64,000 nucleotides of DNA from Steinernema hermaphroditum (lineage: Eukaryota; Nematoda; Chromadorea; Rhabditida; Steinernematidae): assembly GCA_030435675.1 (NCBI GenBank), contig CM059625.1:11098001-11162000 (forward strand). Reading direction: 5' to 3'. The position numbers were made by a program, and so were the translations under genes. Numbering within the stretch: the first letter of the stretch is position 1; each line of letters opens with the position of its first letter. Positions 42,736 to 55,700 of the stretch are shown one piece after another. The notes beneath the pieces are model-generated. The model was not told the DNA's origin. It saw only the letters and a list, made by a program, of their open reading frames with translations, and ran no database searches.

Positions 42736-43527
42736 ATTCTGCAACAAGCATTCGCCCTTGTTGACAATTGAACACCTTAAATTTACAGTAATGCCTTGGC
42801 GAGACTACGGCCGACATGAAAAAGAATGAGTTAACGTCGGGGAAAAACGGGTTTGGTCTCGATCAAAGCATGTTTTCGGCATTGAAAACACTTACCGACC
42901 AGATACCATCAGCTTACACAGCAGTCAATTAGGTCGTTCCAACATTTGTGAATTGCGAGTAAAAACACAAACACGCAAATTGAACGCGACGAGACAAAAG
43001 CTAAACCGTTTGCCCAACGATCGTTCGCTGTTTAACACTTCATGGCGCACTACCTTATTCGCTAAAGAACGGGACGCCTTTGGAAAACGATACATCAGTC
43101 GTGCGACCACGTTTCCTTATGCAGGTGAAATTTCTGTCCTCTCAAACTGAAACGTGATGTCTTTGCTTTACGGAGATTTCCGCAGTAAGTACATTTAACT
43201 AACGTAAACTAGACTGAGCCGTTGAAAGCATTGAAGCCTTGATACGTGACATTTCAAAAATGTTTTTCGACACCTTCTAGATCTAAACTAAAATGTTGCA
43301 AATAGGCAAAAATGGATTAAATGAACATTCTGTCCGAAAACCTCACATCTCATTTAAAGCAAGATCATTTGCTCTTGAAGCAAGTTAAGGTGAGTCTCGC
43401 CGTTCAATTGGTAGCTTCCATCGGTAGCGCACGCTTATGCTAGTAAGGTGTCTTTTTAATTTTTAATGTAACAATCCTTGACAAACTTGAAAAAAAGGGT
43501 TTATTAGCAGATTAATATAGGGCCAAT
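42736..43527. other. Intergenic, no supported gene
   Basis: Upstream flank of the astacin gene and downstream flank of the next minus-strand gene. Overlapping short frames at 42925-43150 have no recognisable content. Confidence 0.4.
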
Positions 43528-44442
43528 TCAACTACATGTCTGTACAGGGCAACCGTTGCATCCAGTGCTTGCTGCTTGCATGTAGGCTCCTGTCTGTGTG
43601 ACTGGAAACCTTGTTGTCGTTGTTGGATTGGGAAACTGTTGTCCGACGGTGAACATTTTTCCGCTACCATCGGTTGCCAGATACCCATCTGAATCCGATG
43701 CTCCATTGATGATGACGTACGTTGTGCATACTCCGTCTATAATTGGATTTAGTCAAGTTGCGTTTAGAACAATGGCCTACTTGAACAAAAAGGATAGAAC
43801 ACTGCACTAGTCGTTGGTGACTTGATCATGTAACATGTGCCATCGGTTGCACATATACACATATTTGTGCATGTGAACGAACCAATTGCTTTTTGTTCAC
43901 TTGCAACCAAGTTTGCATCATTACTATTTGGGTACACGTTCAGAGATCCAGCAGAACAAGTGGGACAGTTTGCTAAACAGCGCACAGTTTGTAGTTGCAA
44001 AAGAGCACTCACACGCCAGTGGAGACACCTTTCCATACGTGCTCGAAATAATGGCAGGCGAAACACTGCTTGACAGGAATAATCTTGAACCCATTTGACC
44101 ACCTGTGGCACCACAAGTCGTTGTGGTGGTAGTTGTGGTGGTAGTGGTAGTCGTCGTAGTGGTACTAGTAGTGGAGGTGGAAGTGGAGGTGGAGGAAGAA
44201 GTGGAAGTGCTGCTTGTGGTGGAGGTAGGCGATGTTGTCGTTGAAGTTTCAGTCGAACTTGTTGTACTTGGTTCTGTGGTGGTCGTTGTGGTAGCTACAG
44301 CAGTTGTAGGGGGCCTCGTTGTTGCAACTGTTGCACCGCCACCGCCACCTCCACCGGTCACTGCAGCCATTCTCATGCATGTAAAGACCATTTGGGTACA
44401 TAAGACCAACTCCACCATCAATATCATTAACATGGCATTCAT
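43528..44442 (-). CDS. Thr-rich, Cys-rich secreted protein (C6/DUF281-like)
   Basis: Three exons. The start is the ATG at 44442 and gives a hydrophobic N-terminus (MNAMLMILMVELVLC) suited to a signal peptide. A Gly run and a long mucin-like Thr/Ser tract (about 44335-44115) follow, a likely O-glycosylated stalk. The Cys-rich part then reads SNCPTCSAGSLNVYPN, FTCTNMCICATDGTCYMIKS, FCSNGVCTTYVIINGASDSD, and ends ASTGCNGCPVQTCS at 43528. The poly-Thr stalk followed by a module with CPTC resembles nematode C6/DUF281-type extracellular proteins of unknown function. Introns run 44012-43969 (phase 1) and about 43779-43736. Function is not known; a role in the surface coat or gut lining would be speculation. 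Confidence 0.65.
44115..44335. repeat. Degenerate ACN trinucleotide tract (Thr codons)
   Basis: On the minus strand this is a run of ACC/ACA/ACT/ACG with Ser codons inside the Thr-rich secreted protein. On the plus strand it reads as GTN and gives a spurious poly-Val frame. Such tracts change length easily by slippage. Confidence 0.8.
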
Positions 44443-47400
44443 AAGCAAACAATACTACAAATATTCAAGTTGTTATCGGATAATAAGCTTCTCCTGAGAT
44501 AGTGAGATTAAGAATGGTGATGGATGGCTGATGCGACTGTGTTTAGGTTAACTGGAGCAACGGCCAACCAGTATTACTATGTGGATCGAGGGCAGAGGTC
44601 ATCTCGAATTCGTGTCACTTTCGGGATGCGCTTGATTCGATTTCCGTACAACAGATCAAAACATCTAAAAGTGATTTAACACTTGTGCTATGTACTAGAA
44701 AATGAAAATCCTCGAAGGTCAAGAGCGTTTTCACGATCAAAAGTCTCTTTTGTGAATTTGAAGTTGACTATGTGAGAATGATGTAGTGTTTCCACATACA
44801 AATTGAGATTTAAATGTTTTGTATATGGCCCTCGTTCTGTCAGTTATTTTAATTGCGCCACTGTGCGGAAAGCTCCTTTTTCAAAGCCGTACTTGCATCA
44901 CGGAATGGTCTTAAATTATTAGGAATAAACTGGTTTTTCCTAAAAATCCAAGTCTTACGTACAAGTGCCATGGGAAAAGTACAAAAACCTTCGTTTCCTC
45001 GAAGAACATCGCTTGCTGCCGTCCCGCTTTTAAACAAACATCAGATTAAAGATGGCGCCTGTTTGACTAAGTGATTACTCACATATCCCTTGTATTCCAA
45101 CTTATCTAACTTCGTTAAACCTTTGCGAGCATTCTGACGACAGCAATGTGCAGTGTCGACCATTAAGAATGTTGTGTTGTTTATAAGATGTTTATTTATG
45201 ATGGATAGCAGCTGTGCCTCAAATTACTACCAATAACTGCACTGGCGACCGACGAAAAGGTGCGGTTAGGACGACTTTATGAAGGTGAAGTAGCTTCCGT
45301 GTTTCCTATGGCTAGCAGTCAGAGAACGGATTAGGATGCAACTGATCGCGTATGCGAGCGGCGTCAGGCAACTGCTTCCTGCGACGTCCTCCTTTGCATA
45401 ATCAACATGTACGGACCAGATGTCCCGATATCCCATGTTTGGTCATCAGCACATAGCGAGGAAATCGAGTGAGCGCACGATAAGCGGACAGGATATCGTT
45501 CTTCCTCCAGCAGACGCTTTCGACGCCTTGTTTTGCAGGCGGCACGAGCACGAGCTGCTCTGTGCACGCCTCTCGTTTTCGCTGGACTTAGATCCGAGTG
45601 GCCGGTTGAGCTGGAATTGTGCCAGGAGGGGAAGGCACTGGCCACAGCTTTGGGATTGTTTGGCGAAACGGGAGTGGTAGCGACGGATAGCCGCCGGTTA
45701 TGCAGGACGGGGAACGTAAGGGGAGGGACTTGGTGACCAGTCACTCCCGATGTTGCAAGGCGTTCGTTTCCTTGCCAGCGGCTTTCAAGAAGTGCGTTTG
45801 ATATTTATATCACAGCTGTTCGGTTTCTGGCACTAAACTCTGTAGATCAATTTCCCACGAATCCACTGCGTTGTGCTGAAGTGGAAACGGATAAAGTTAC
45901 CTCTTGGGAAAAGTTATTGGTTCTGCACATTGATGAGTGCAATTGCCGTTTACTCAGGTAATTATTTCGCCCCTTTGCCCTCGTTGCGAATGTGTAAGCT
46001 GTGCGCTGAGTGATTGATATCCGAGGTAACCGACGCAATGTAACGAACTCGTGGCGTAAGCTTATGCTGCCTCATTCCTGTCCCGTTCATACGTTGAACT
46101 TCACTTGTTACTTAGATTTGACGTAACTCTCTTCCCTCATCTATTTGCGTGCTCGACTCTTCTTTTTTTTGCTTTTCCCTTGTTATCTTGTGACAATCTG
46201 TCCTGTTGGCGATCTAAATGTATGAAAGTTGACAGCTTTCAGTGGACGCGTGCACATGCCCATTCATCGGCGCATCGGTCGAATGATTCAGTTCACCTGC
46301 GCTGTCGGGTGCGATTAACAGGCTCAATTCTACCTACTACCGCATTTACACTCTGGCCGACCTTTTGCTTGACACTTATCATTGCGTTCCATCGCTCGCA
46401 AACTCGCTCGAATTAGGTGTTGACCGTTGCATCTCAATCTTCATTAGCTATTGTCGCTCATCTGAATTGTGAGCGAATACGACAATGAAATTAGCCGATT
46501 ACGCAATGGCTAGCGCGACAAACCGATGGCCCACCCGGAGCGCTAAGGGGTCATTACTGTGCAGCATCCGCCACTAGAAGAGGACGTGTGAACGTCTTCC
46601 GCTTCTTTTCTTTCGATTTCTCTCGTCTCGAGTTGCCGCTCTCGCATGTTCATGCATTAACTGCGTTAACATATACGGCTTCTTGCAAATATAAGTAGAA
46701 ACTCATCCATTCTACTTGATCGATTTCCGGTGACCGTGTTAGAAGTTTGCTCTTCATGATGATTTACGACCGAGCTTTCCCGCGCACTCATGTGTGTCCA
46801 ATTTTGTTTTCGTCCCAACACCGAAGAGCACATAATATGAAATGCATTTGGCTACAAAATTTTAGCTTTCTTCGGTTATGTTGCATATAGCGGACAAATG
46901 TGGCGTTTGCGTCGGAATATTCCATTTAATTTAGTCACGTATTGACGGCTCTCTTGTCTTTTAACTAATACGTGGGATTTAAGCTGGCAATCAACAATTT
47001 GCCCTCTACGCAGCTAACGGCAACCGTAGACGGCCATTTCTCAAATTTAAGGGTGTGTCCTCTGTTTCCCGCGCTTGTCGTTTCGCTCTCAATTCGTATT
47101 ATGACCAAAGTCGGCAACGGTCTGCCCCTTTTTATAACGAATTCATTTGTGGCACGAGCCTGCAATTGATTTGATACCCTCGCGCGGTTTGCGGACAAAG
47201 TGGTCTCATTAACCGCGACAATGACATTGAATATTCGTCCTTATTTTACATCCAGCCTCGGACACTTAAATTAATAGTTAATAGTTAGGGTGCCATATGA
47301 GAAGGGAGTAGAGAACCCTTGGAAATGCACTCGGTTGAGTAACTCTTGCAAAAGCCGTTCCCGCCTATGGCACGCGCTTGCGCAACGGACGACAACGCCT

Positions 47401-47675
47401 ATGTCAACTCCAATGGCCGGCCACAGCGACGTCGTCTGAGTCCAGAATGCGGATAATCGATACTCAAACGGTCACAAATGTCTTTACGTACTCTATTTAC
47501 ATCACATTCATATTCGAGTAATCGCTGAGGGTTTTCCGCTTTTGGATCCGTGAACGAACTATAAAGAATCACTTCTTTCAGAACGATTGCAATGCTCATA
47601 GCTCACTGAATTATCGACCGTAGCTACACTTATAACCTTCCACGAATTTAACGCTTCCTTGTGGGCCGAGTGACC
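44443..47675. other. Intergenic, no supported gene
   Basis: 3.2 kb upstream of the tincar gene. Overlapping GC-rich frames at 45364-45744 on both strands have no recognisable domain. The rest is AT-rich with short frames. It is a candidate control region for tincar. Confidence 0.45.
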
Positions 47676-50600
47676 ATGGGCTGCTTCTTCAGAAGCCGGC
47701 TCAATAGTCTCGGCTCAATATGGTATACACTGATATGTGTGCTTCTCCAAATCTACCTTTGCTATCTTGGCTTTGAACGATACCGTCTCTACTCCGACAT
47801 GAAGTGGCCACACGGCGGCTATCCCCGAGTGTGGCTTACTGTGTATATTAGTCTCTATGCGGCCTGCGTACCAATGGTTGTTTTCATCTTTGCCACCGGC
47901 TGCTTCAAAACAGGCAATCTGGCAGGCGATCAAGACCAGTTCGGTGCACGAACGGAAAGGATATTCGAAATTCGTCCAAGACACGACTCCTCAAGTGAGT
48001 TATTTCTTTGGTTTCATCGAAAACCCTTTTTGCACAAATTATTTTTGAGCAAATTAGAGAGATGGAGGTTTCTAAGAATCCCTTAGACTTTCTAATTGGG
48101 TTCGCAACGCTTTGCTGTGGTGGACAAGGAAATTGGACTCTCACGCTCCGAAAATAATTATCCTGTCTGCTAATTGGATTCTGTTGATTCAATCATGATT
48201 CCCAACTGAAATTATTTCACAAGCACTTGTAAAGTGGATCACTATAATAATCGAACTTGATTACAGTGTGCTCTCCACGACGATGCATCCGGGCACTTTG
48301 GCAACACTCACCCCCTCTGCCTCAACTTTTGCATATCACGGTAGCACTTTGTCAACTTTTTGCACAACAAGTGATGCTGGCTCAGTTGTACAAGTACGGA
48401 TTCATTAACTCAGGTAAATACAATGGAACACGGCAACTATCTCACGAGAGAATATTCAGCTGATTTCTTGAATACCGAGATGGACTTTATCTACCATCGC
48501 GCGCGACAGCTAGCCACGAATTTACCGATGGGAGACACGCGGCTCCAAGGATTCAGAATTACCTCCGAAGAACTCAGCGGATCTCCACTGGCTCCTAACC
48601 TATTGCCCGGTAGTTCATAAACATTTTTATGCGTTTTTAACTAACTGCCGATTCAGTTCTGATGAATGCACGCCTATTTGGAATTCCACTGGAATTCACG
48701 AACTTGGTGATTGCTCTGATTGCATATGCAATCACGTATCCGACCGTGTTTTGGAGGGTCAGCAAGACCTTTTCCCTTTTCTTTTCCTTTAATTTGTTCA
48801 TCCATGGAGCAACAGTTGTTTACTCCTATATCGGATTCAGCGTTCTTTACCGGATTCAGGAAACGAATTACAATAGCATTCGACCAGTTGGCTTAGGTTC
48901 GTCTACAGACGGGTTACATTTGAAGAGTGTATGTTCTTAAGGGCAGTACATCACTCCGATGCGCATAGACATCATGAATCATCCGTTGTCTATCATTGTC
49001 TGCTTCGTGGCGACAATAATTCTTATGCACATCGCTCCGATATCATACTATGCCCTCGGCTACAATAACTTCTTTGTGAGAAGAGACATGCTGCCACAAA
49101 CTCTTCACTGAACCCGATTTCAGATCGCTTTAATCGAGCAGAGGAACAAACACTCTACCGAAAGCCAAAAAGTCGATGAGGGAGCCTGTACAGAATATTC
49201 CGAACTCCGACAACGAGCCTATCAAAGCCGCCCGCCAGCCGTTGACCTCTGCTGTGCAGGATATGGACCTCATGCTGCGTCCATATGTTTGCTTTTCCTG
49301 ACGGCGGCTTCAAAAATTCCTGTGGGATATACCCTCATGAAGCTGATGGAGGCAATGAAAAAAAGATATAAAAAAGATGAATTGATTTATCTTTAGCACG
49401 ACGACCGACCTTTGATCTTGAGCTGCATAATCGTAGACTTCGTGTATCTCTTTGCCTGGCTTTTCTTCTGGATCCTTCTGGCAATCAAGAAATCTTGGAA
49501 CTTCAAAGTCATTCACGGTGTCCATGAGATCATCTCGCTTCAGGTTCGAACTTTTGATTGCGTACCAAATGCTTATCAGCCATTTAGAATGCCCATAAAA
49601 TCACAGATTCCTCTAAATGCCCTGGAGAACTCAAAAACGCCTTGGTTCTAATGCATGGCGATCAGGTACTCCGTTTTGGAATACGGTTTTTTCATTTTTC
49701 TCGGTAGATGTACGTGACGGACGACGTAACCATCAAACAGGCGCTCCTACGAACAGCCCAGCAAAGTGGAATGCACGTAAACACCTCCGAGGCTTACTGG
49801 CTGAAAGGCAATGATAACGCCTCGCCCAATGCTAGAAGAATTGCGCTTAACGAAGGAAAAGGAACCCCGGAGATGAGAACTCTTCTGAACAACAGTACAT
49901 ATCGCCGACAAAGTGACGAGAATGCTTTGACATCAAGCAACATCTACTACAACGTGCGTTTAAATTCCCGGTCGCGAGCCTAAGTAATGAATGTTTTTGC
50001 AGGGTGGACGCACTCCTCAAGGGATTCAACTTCCACCGCAGTACCAGGCACAAATAGTCGGAGCTAACAATTACCGCGCCGACAACACCAATTCAGTATA
50101 CACATTTGGCACTTTGCAGGCAAGCTAATATTTTCTTGCAGAAGTTTACGAGCTTTTTATTATTTCAGCGAACGCAAAACAAAGGGGATTTCAACAGCAC
50201 AATTCGGACCCCTCAACTCCAGCAAGCTGTCCGACAATATGCCCCCCTTCCGGCTGGAATTTCGGTGCGCTTCCATCACGTGCGATACTTACAATAATGA
50301 CAATGTTTAGCCGGAAACGTACGCTTCTATCCACAAAAACAGCCGCGATTCGAAAGTAGATCAGATAATGCAGCGTAGGGCATCGCAAGGTAGAGAAGGT
50401 CCCGACTCGTACGTTTACGCCAGCAACTATGCGACATACGCCAGAACTCCTCAGGTTGCCAAACAAATCTGTCTTTAATGCGTCAAGGTATATTTTATAG
50501 AACAAAGCTCTGCAAGTGGTTGAGAATCGCCGAAACGAAGGCATCTATGGAAAGGTAGATTAAATGTGTCTTTATCCATAATACTCACCCAGTTGGTTAT

Positions 50601-51407
50601 AGACAGGCGAAGGGCACAATGCGAGTCGGGTAAATTCCGTAACAGCAAGTCCGGTTCTTTCCGAGAAAGTCGTAAAGCCAAACATCATGATGAGGTTTGA
50701 AGAATTTCAGTTTAACTTCTTCAAAATCACCTTTCAGGGAACAGTCTCCTTACCAAAGAACCAACAACACTGGCCTCAGTTCATTTAATAACGGAACAGG
50801 AGTTGACAAAGTCTACGGTACTATTTCGTCGAATTGGGGAACACAGCAGCGCACAGTTCAACCTCCACAAGCGTTAACGAAGCCGACTCTACCTCCCATT
50901 GCAACACCTTCTGCAAATGTTGGATCCTCATCATGGCACCAACCTGTGCCTTATGCGAAAATAGCGTCGATGTCAGCCAGCAGTTCGCAGCAGGATCCGC
51001 AGTGCTTTACACCTACTTCAACTCTTACAAGTCAAGGAAGTGTAGGAAACTACAACAGCCAGCAAACGCCGACTCCCGGTTCCCCCGTGACGTCGGTCTC
51101 CTTGTCCACATACAACAGCGGACCGAGATATCAACAGATATACGGAAACGTTGGTGAAGATCCCGGCGAACTTACATATGGTACGGTAGGCTCCCCAACG
51201 GTGGAGACTGTCGGTACCATAGCAAAAAACAACGGTGGTGTGAATCTTCAAACCATTCCAAGTGCCAATTCTTTGCGAATGCAAATGAAGTCGGGAGCTG
51301 TAGGAAATAGTCGGCCGACTGAGGGCACAGCAGAGAATGGCACGGACACGTTACGCCAGAGAGGAATCCTCGCTAGCGGAACCGATTACGCTACGAGTGT
51401 AGTTTAA
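47676..51407 (+). CDS. Tincar-family multipass membrane protein
   Basis: The start is the ATG at 47676 (MGCFFRSRLNSLGSIWYT). At least eight hydrophobic segments follow, among them LICVLLQIYLCYLGFERY; VWLTVYISLYAACVPMVVFI with CFKTGNLAGD; LLHITVALCQLFAQQVML; LVIALIAYAITYPTVFWRV; SLFFSFNLFIHGATVVYSY; IIVCFVATIILMHIAPISYY; ASICLLFLTAAS; and ILSCIIVDFVYLFAWLFFW. The order of these segments and the conserved GNLAGD and TYPTVFW strings fit Drosophila Tincar, a membrane protein of heart, muscle and eye development whose molecular function is unknown. From about 49700 a long cytosolic tail rich in Ser, Thr, Gln and Asn follows, built from many small exons (YVTDDVTIKQALLRTAQQSG, GTPEMRTLLNNSTYRRQSD, SQQTPTPGSPVTSVSL). 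It ends in TSVV at 51407, a class I PDZ ligand. Some small exons between 50000 and 50700 are approximate. Confidence 0.8.
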
Positions 51408-52757
51408 CAGCCCCTCAATGAGAGAACCAAGAAGAACATAAAGTTTGTATATAATTGAGTGCGACATTGTTTGAATATATTGTTTTGAATTTTTGTTGTC
51501 TTGTTGACTATGAAGGAAGTGCCCACTCAAATGTGTTCTGTAGAAGTCATGCATCAGCGTGGCTCGCAGATAGTCTTTTCTGCAGGTACATGTGGCTCCC
51601 TCGAACGGCGCCGAAAGTCCTCATCTCTTCGTCGTAATTCGTTTGTTTTCATTGCGACGGATGTTGTCTCATGGAAAAAACTGGACATTTCGTTCACCGG
51701 TTTTTAAATTGGCATGGGAAAAAGTAACTACAAAAATGACCTTGAATACTTATTAGAAAATAATAACGGCACTTCGACAGCGTCTTTCTCAGAACAAGAG
51801 CAACTCGACAGACTCCTAATTAGCACCAGCGGATCTCAAGGCTGCTCAAGCTCGTTCGCCTGGGAGGCGCAGCTCACTGCGCACAGCATACAAATTAGGC
51901 ATTGGTGTGAACGACGATACATACGATGTGCGAATTGTGGAGGATTTGATTAGCGCGAGCCACAAGAATAATTAGCGCATTAATTAAACGCGACTCAACG
52001 ATTCGAGAGCCCCGATAGCCACAGAACGAAAAAAGAGTTAAGCCTTTGAAAACATCAGGTTGTATGTTCATTAATGCAGTCGTGGCGCCAGAAGTGCCAC
52101 TTTCTGGCATGGCTCGTTATAATGGCAAAAGCTGCGATGGAGAATTACTTGTTCGCACGTACCTTCACAGGAATGCTGCGATTCACTTATTTGCTCATTT
52201 TCTCGGCTACAATGCCATGTCGCATGAAAGGCCGCGTATCTTTTCCGCACCATCCACGTATATTTTCTATTTGTCGAACACTGTTGGTGAGAAAGTGAAA
52301 ATTAGGAAAGAGGTCGATTTACTCAACAGGTCGATTTACTACCGTTTGAACTGTTTGGTCAAGTGAAAAAACGATTTACCTTAATGCCTCTGGAGGGCTA
52401 CCTCCCATAACCCCAATATGCGACTCACACGCATCGACTGACCTTGAGTGTCCATTGATGTTTGAAAGTGATAGCCTTGAGGACGACTTCCCTTTTGCGC
52501 GCGACGGTTTGAGGTAAAACGCGAAATACCTCCTGGTTTTATTTCTCCTCTCTCATCGACCTGTTCACTGGTCAGAAATCGATGGATGCGTCATTTTACG
52601 GATAGGTTTTCTGCCCTTGCGCGCCTTCCTGGTAAGAACATCGTCTCGCTAGCAGTCGTTACCTCGTTTGAGTAAACCTTTCGCGCTAAGGCCCTTTCGT
52701 GAAGTGCGCGTTGCAATAAATGCAATTTTGTGTTCTTAGCGTAGTTGCAGTGAAAGA
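51408..52757. other. Intergenic, no supported gene
   Basis: 1.35 kb between the tincar stop and the RGS12-like start. Frames at 51714-51953 and 52046-52366 have no recognisable content. An acceptor-like GTTGCAG at 52744-52750 precedes the next ATG. Confidence 0.4.
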
Positions 52758-55700
52758 ATGTCCTATCGACAGCTTAATCAAGAAAACATGCGCCCGCAGG
52801 ACGATGTCGCTTCGGTAGTCGGCCGCTTCTTGTCCGAAAACGCTGCAAAGCACTTCTGCGACACCTCCATCGGCCGTCATGCAGAGAGTGAAGAAATGGC
52901 TATTCATGATTCTTCTTCGACGATGAAGCGTCCGGGGCGAGCAGCTCTTAAAGCGACACAGTTGAAGTCATTGAACTCCAACGAGGCGCCCAAGCAGCCT
53001 TTGGTATTCAGCCGAGGTAGCGGCTTTCTGCGCGACTCACGCCGACGAACAGCGCAGAAACTCTCCACAAAGCGCGAAATAGTTCATAACACATCCATTG
53101 ACGAAGACCTTGAAAGTCGTAGAACTGTTCAGTTCTCGCAACCCCGAACGGTGTGCTCTACGACCATTGGTCCTAAGATTTTGCCCGACTACAGAAGCCT
53201 CTTGTATCGCAAATCAATGAGGGTCACGAGATCGGTAACTACAGAAACGAAGAAAATAGATCATCGGGATTGCAAAATGGTAGTGGAAAAGCGTGTCCAG
53301 GGAAATACTATCCGATTAGAAACGACTACTTTGACAAACTCAGCATCATCATCACTGCCTCCTCCTCCATCTTACGTGAATAAGGTGCGTTTTCCAGCAT
53401 TTTGGAAGATACAATCTGGCTCGCGGAACAATAATCGTAGTTTATTGCTACTCAGCAAGAGGATCTTCCTCCTGTACACTTATATACACAAGATGTTTTC
53501 AGATGTATGATGTGTCATTGCCTTCTCCACCGCAACTGAATGATTCTGAGTTCTTATGGCGTGGAGAGGAGAAGGACCTTCCAAAAAGCGATGCAATTCC
53601 TCTCTACCAATGTGTTGTCCTCTACATCGGTTGCCAAAAAGTTGGCTCTCAGCGTATGCATACCATCGTTCTAGATAAGGTACGTCTGGAATATTTGATA
53701 TATCTCTGCAACTTCACTGTTCCAGACCATCAAGCATTTGCGAGATTCTAGTGCGACTGTATCTACCGTTCTTCTGCAAGTTTACCGCAATTATGTAAAT
53801 GACTCCTGTTTGCAAACGCATCTAACTGTCAACCGCATTTCAGACTGTCGTACGTAACTCACTTAACAAAATAAGCTTGGCTTTTCCGAATCACTGCATC
53901 TCTTTGTGTCTTACGAGCCCCTCTATGCCAATGTATATGGGCGTGATTTTGTCACTAAATAACGGTGGGCGGGAGTGTGTGGTCTTCGGAACTGACAGAA
54001 CCCTCTTATCTCACCGAAGTTTGGAACATCAGAAATATGTTAATTGTTTTGGACTCACGTGCTTGTAAGTGAATGCTTCGATGGATGACTGTATCTGGAA
54101 TTTAGAACAAATCCATTAGGCGACGTCCCCTCGTGCCCAGCATTTCCTTCTTCCCCCCTTCGTATAATGCATCATTTGAATTTCGCCAAATCGCTCTTAT
54201 TGGTAAGGTTTTCGGGACGTTTAATATAATTTAATTAACATTTCAGGCGAAGTGTAAGAGCCCCAACGCGAAGAATGCCCCTTCTTCAAACGGCTGCAAG
54301 ACGAGTAAGGTGCGTAAGTGAGTCACGATGAAGATTCTGCTCGTAGGCCCTGAAGTGACTAATCGCAGCGTTAAATTATCACGCCTTTACTCATCGCGTA
54401 GCTGCACTTTCTTCACTTTCACAGCTACTCTCACTTGCGCCGACGTCTATGCGCGACAAGCGCGCTCGCTTCTTCCCTAGGGCATTGTCTGCTTCTCCTG
54501 GTCACTCGCTGTCCTTGCGAACAAGCTGGCTTCTGACGCTGTCGGCGTGACACGTTCTCTTGCGCTCTTGCGCGTCTGCTCTCGAGCTGGTCCAACTGCC
54601 TGGTCTATCCCGCTGCTTATTCTGTGCCTCTTCTCACTGCTGTATCTCTTACTGGCCTCCGCCTCCCCCAATCAATGGCAGCGCCCCCCTTGTCGCGCTT
54701 TTTCGCTACAGCAACTTTTCGTTTTTGGCTAACAAATGATCATTCTTAAAACGCGAAGTTACCGATAACACATAATTTTTGAAGTTATCGCGAGCCCCTA
54801 TCAAAACAATTAGCCTTCTCGCGCACACTCTTCCGCCTTGCTTGAGTGTGTAATTAATGGATTTGAGGAAAAGCTCAGTGGCTCGCTTAATGTTCAGATT
54901 ATCGTGTTCTTATGTCATAGTTTTAATGTAAATTTGCCTAATGTTTTTTGCCTTCCTCGATAGTCCGGGGTTTCTACGCGTTTCAGCCAATATCGTAAGC
55001 AGTGCCGCTTTGCTGGCCGCTCCTACCTTCAACATAGCTAACGAGGCTTTTGCTGTAAGCGTTCGAATACTGAGTGTTAGCGCGTATTCGAGTTCAAAAG
55101 ATTTCAATTCTGTTTGTTATCGAGTCGCGCTGATGTGCCTTTGTCGCGAATCCCTCTGCATCAGATTTGCGCAGCTTATGAAGCGCGAAGTTTATTCTCA
55201 TCGATCGTTTGTTGTGAGCCACATGCAGTTTTTGTACCCACTGATTTAATTAAAGATAGATTAAGCGACCATTTCTATTAATTTGGCTAATTATTTTCCA
55301 ATCACTTCGCCTGTCGTCCTCTTTCAAGCTTGCTTGGCTTCTGCGTGTAAGTAGAGGAAGAAACGAGTATATCTAAGCAAATACGCATATATTTATGTAT
55401 GCGCGGCGTATGCGCCACGAGTGAGTAGATGCAAGTATAGGACAGGACTGGCACCCGCCAAGTGTGAATAGGGAAATATCGTCGTACATCGGTCGATTTT
55501 TCGTGTTTTTGACCAGAACCCTCGGTATGACTTTAGCAATCGAATGCGCATATAGCGGAAAGGAGCATGTAATTCACTTGAGAAAATGCTCGATGTGCCT
55601 CAATTGCTCTTAACAATCCGATATACACAAGTTGAGTTGTGAGAAAATTTAGCACGTACCATGGGGAACCGGTAAGTGCAAACGCTGAGCCAAAAACGCA

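Noticed and set aside
44105..44497. Plus-strand poly-Val/Glu frame
   Set aside because: It is the reverse strand of the Thr-codon tract of the secreted protein.
45364..45744. 126-codon minus-strand frame with overlapping plus-strand frames
   Set aside because: No domain, signal peptide or neighbouring exon; likely chance in a GC-rich patch.
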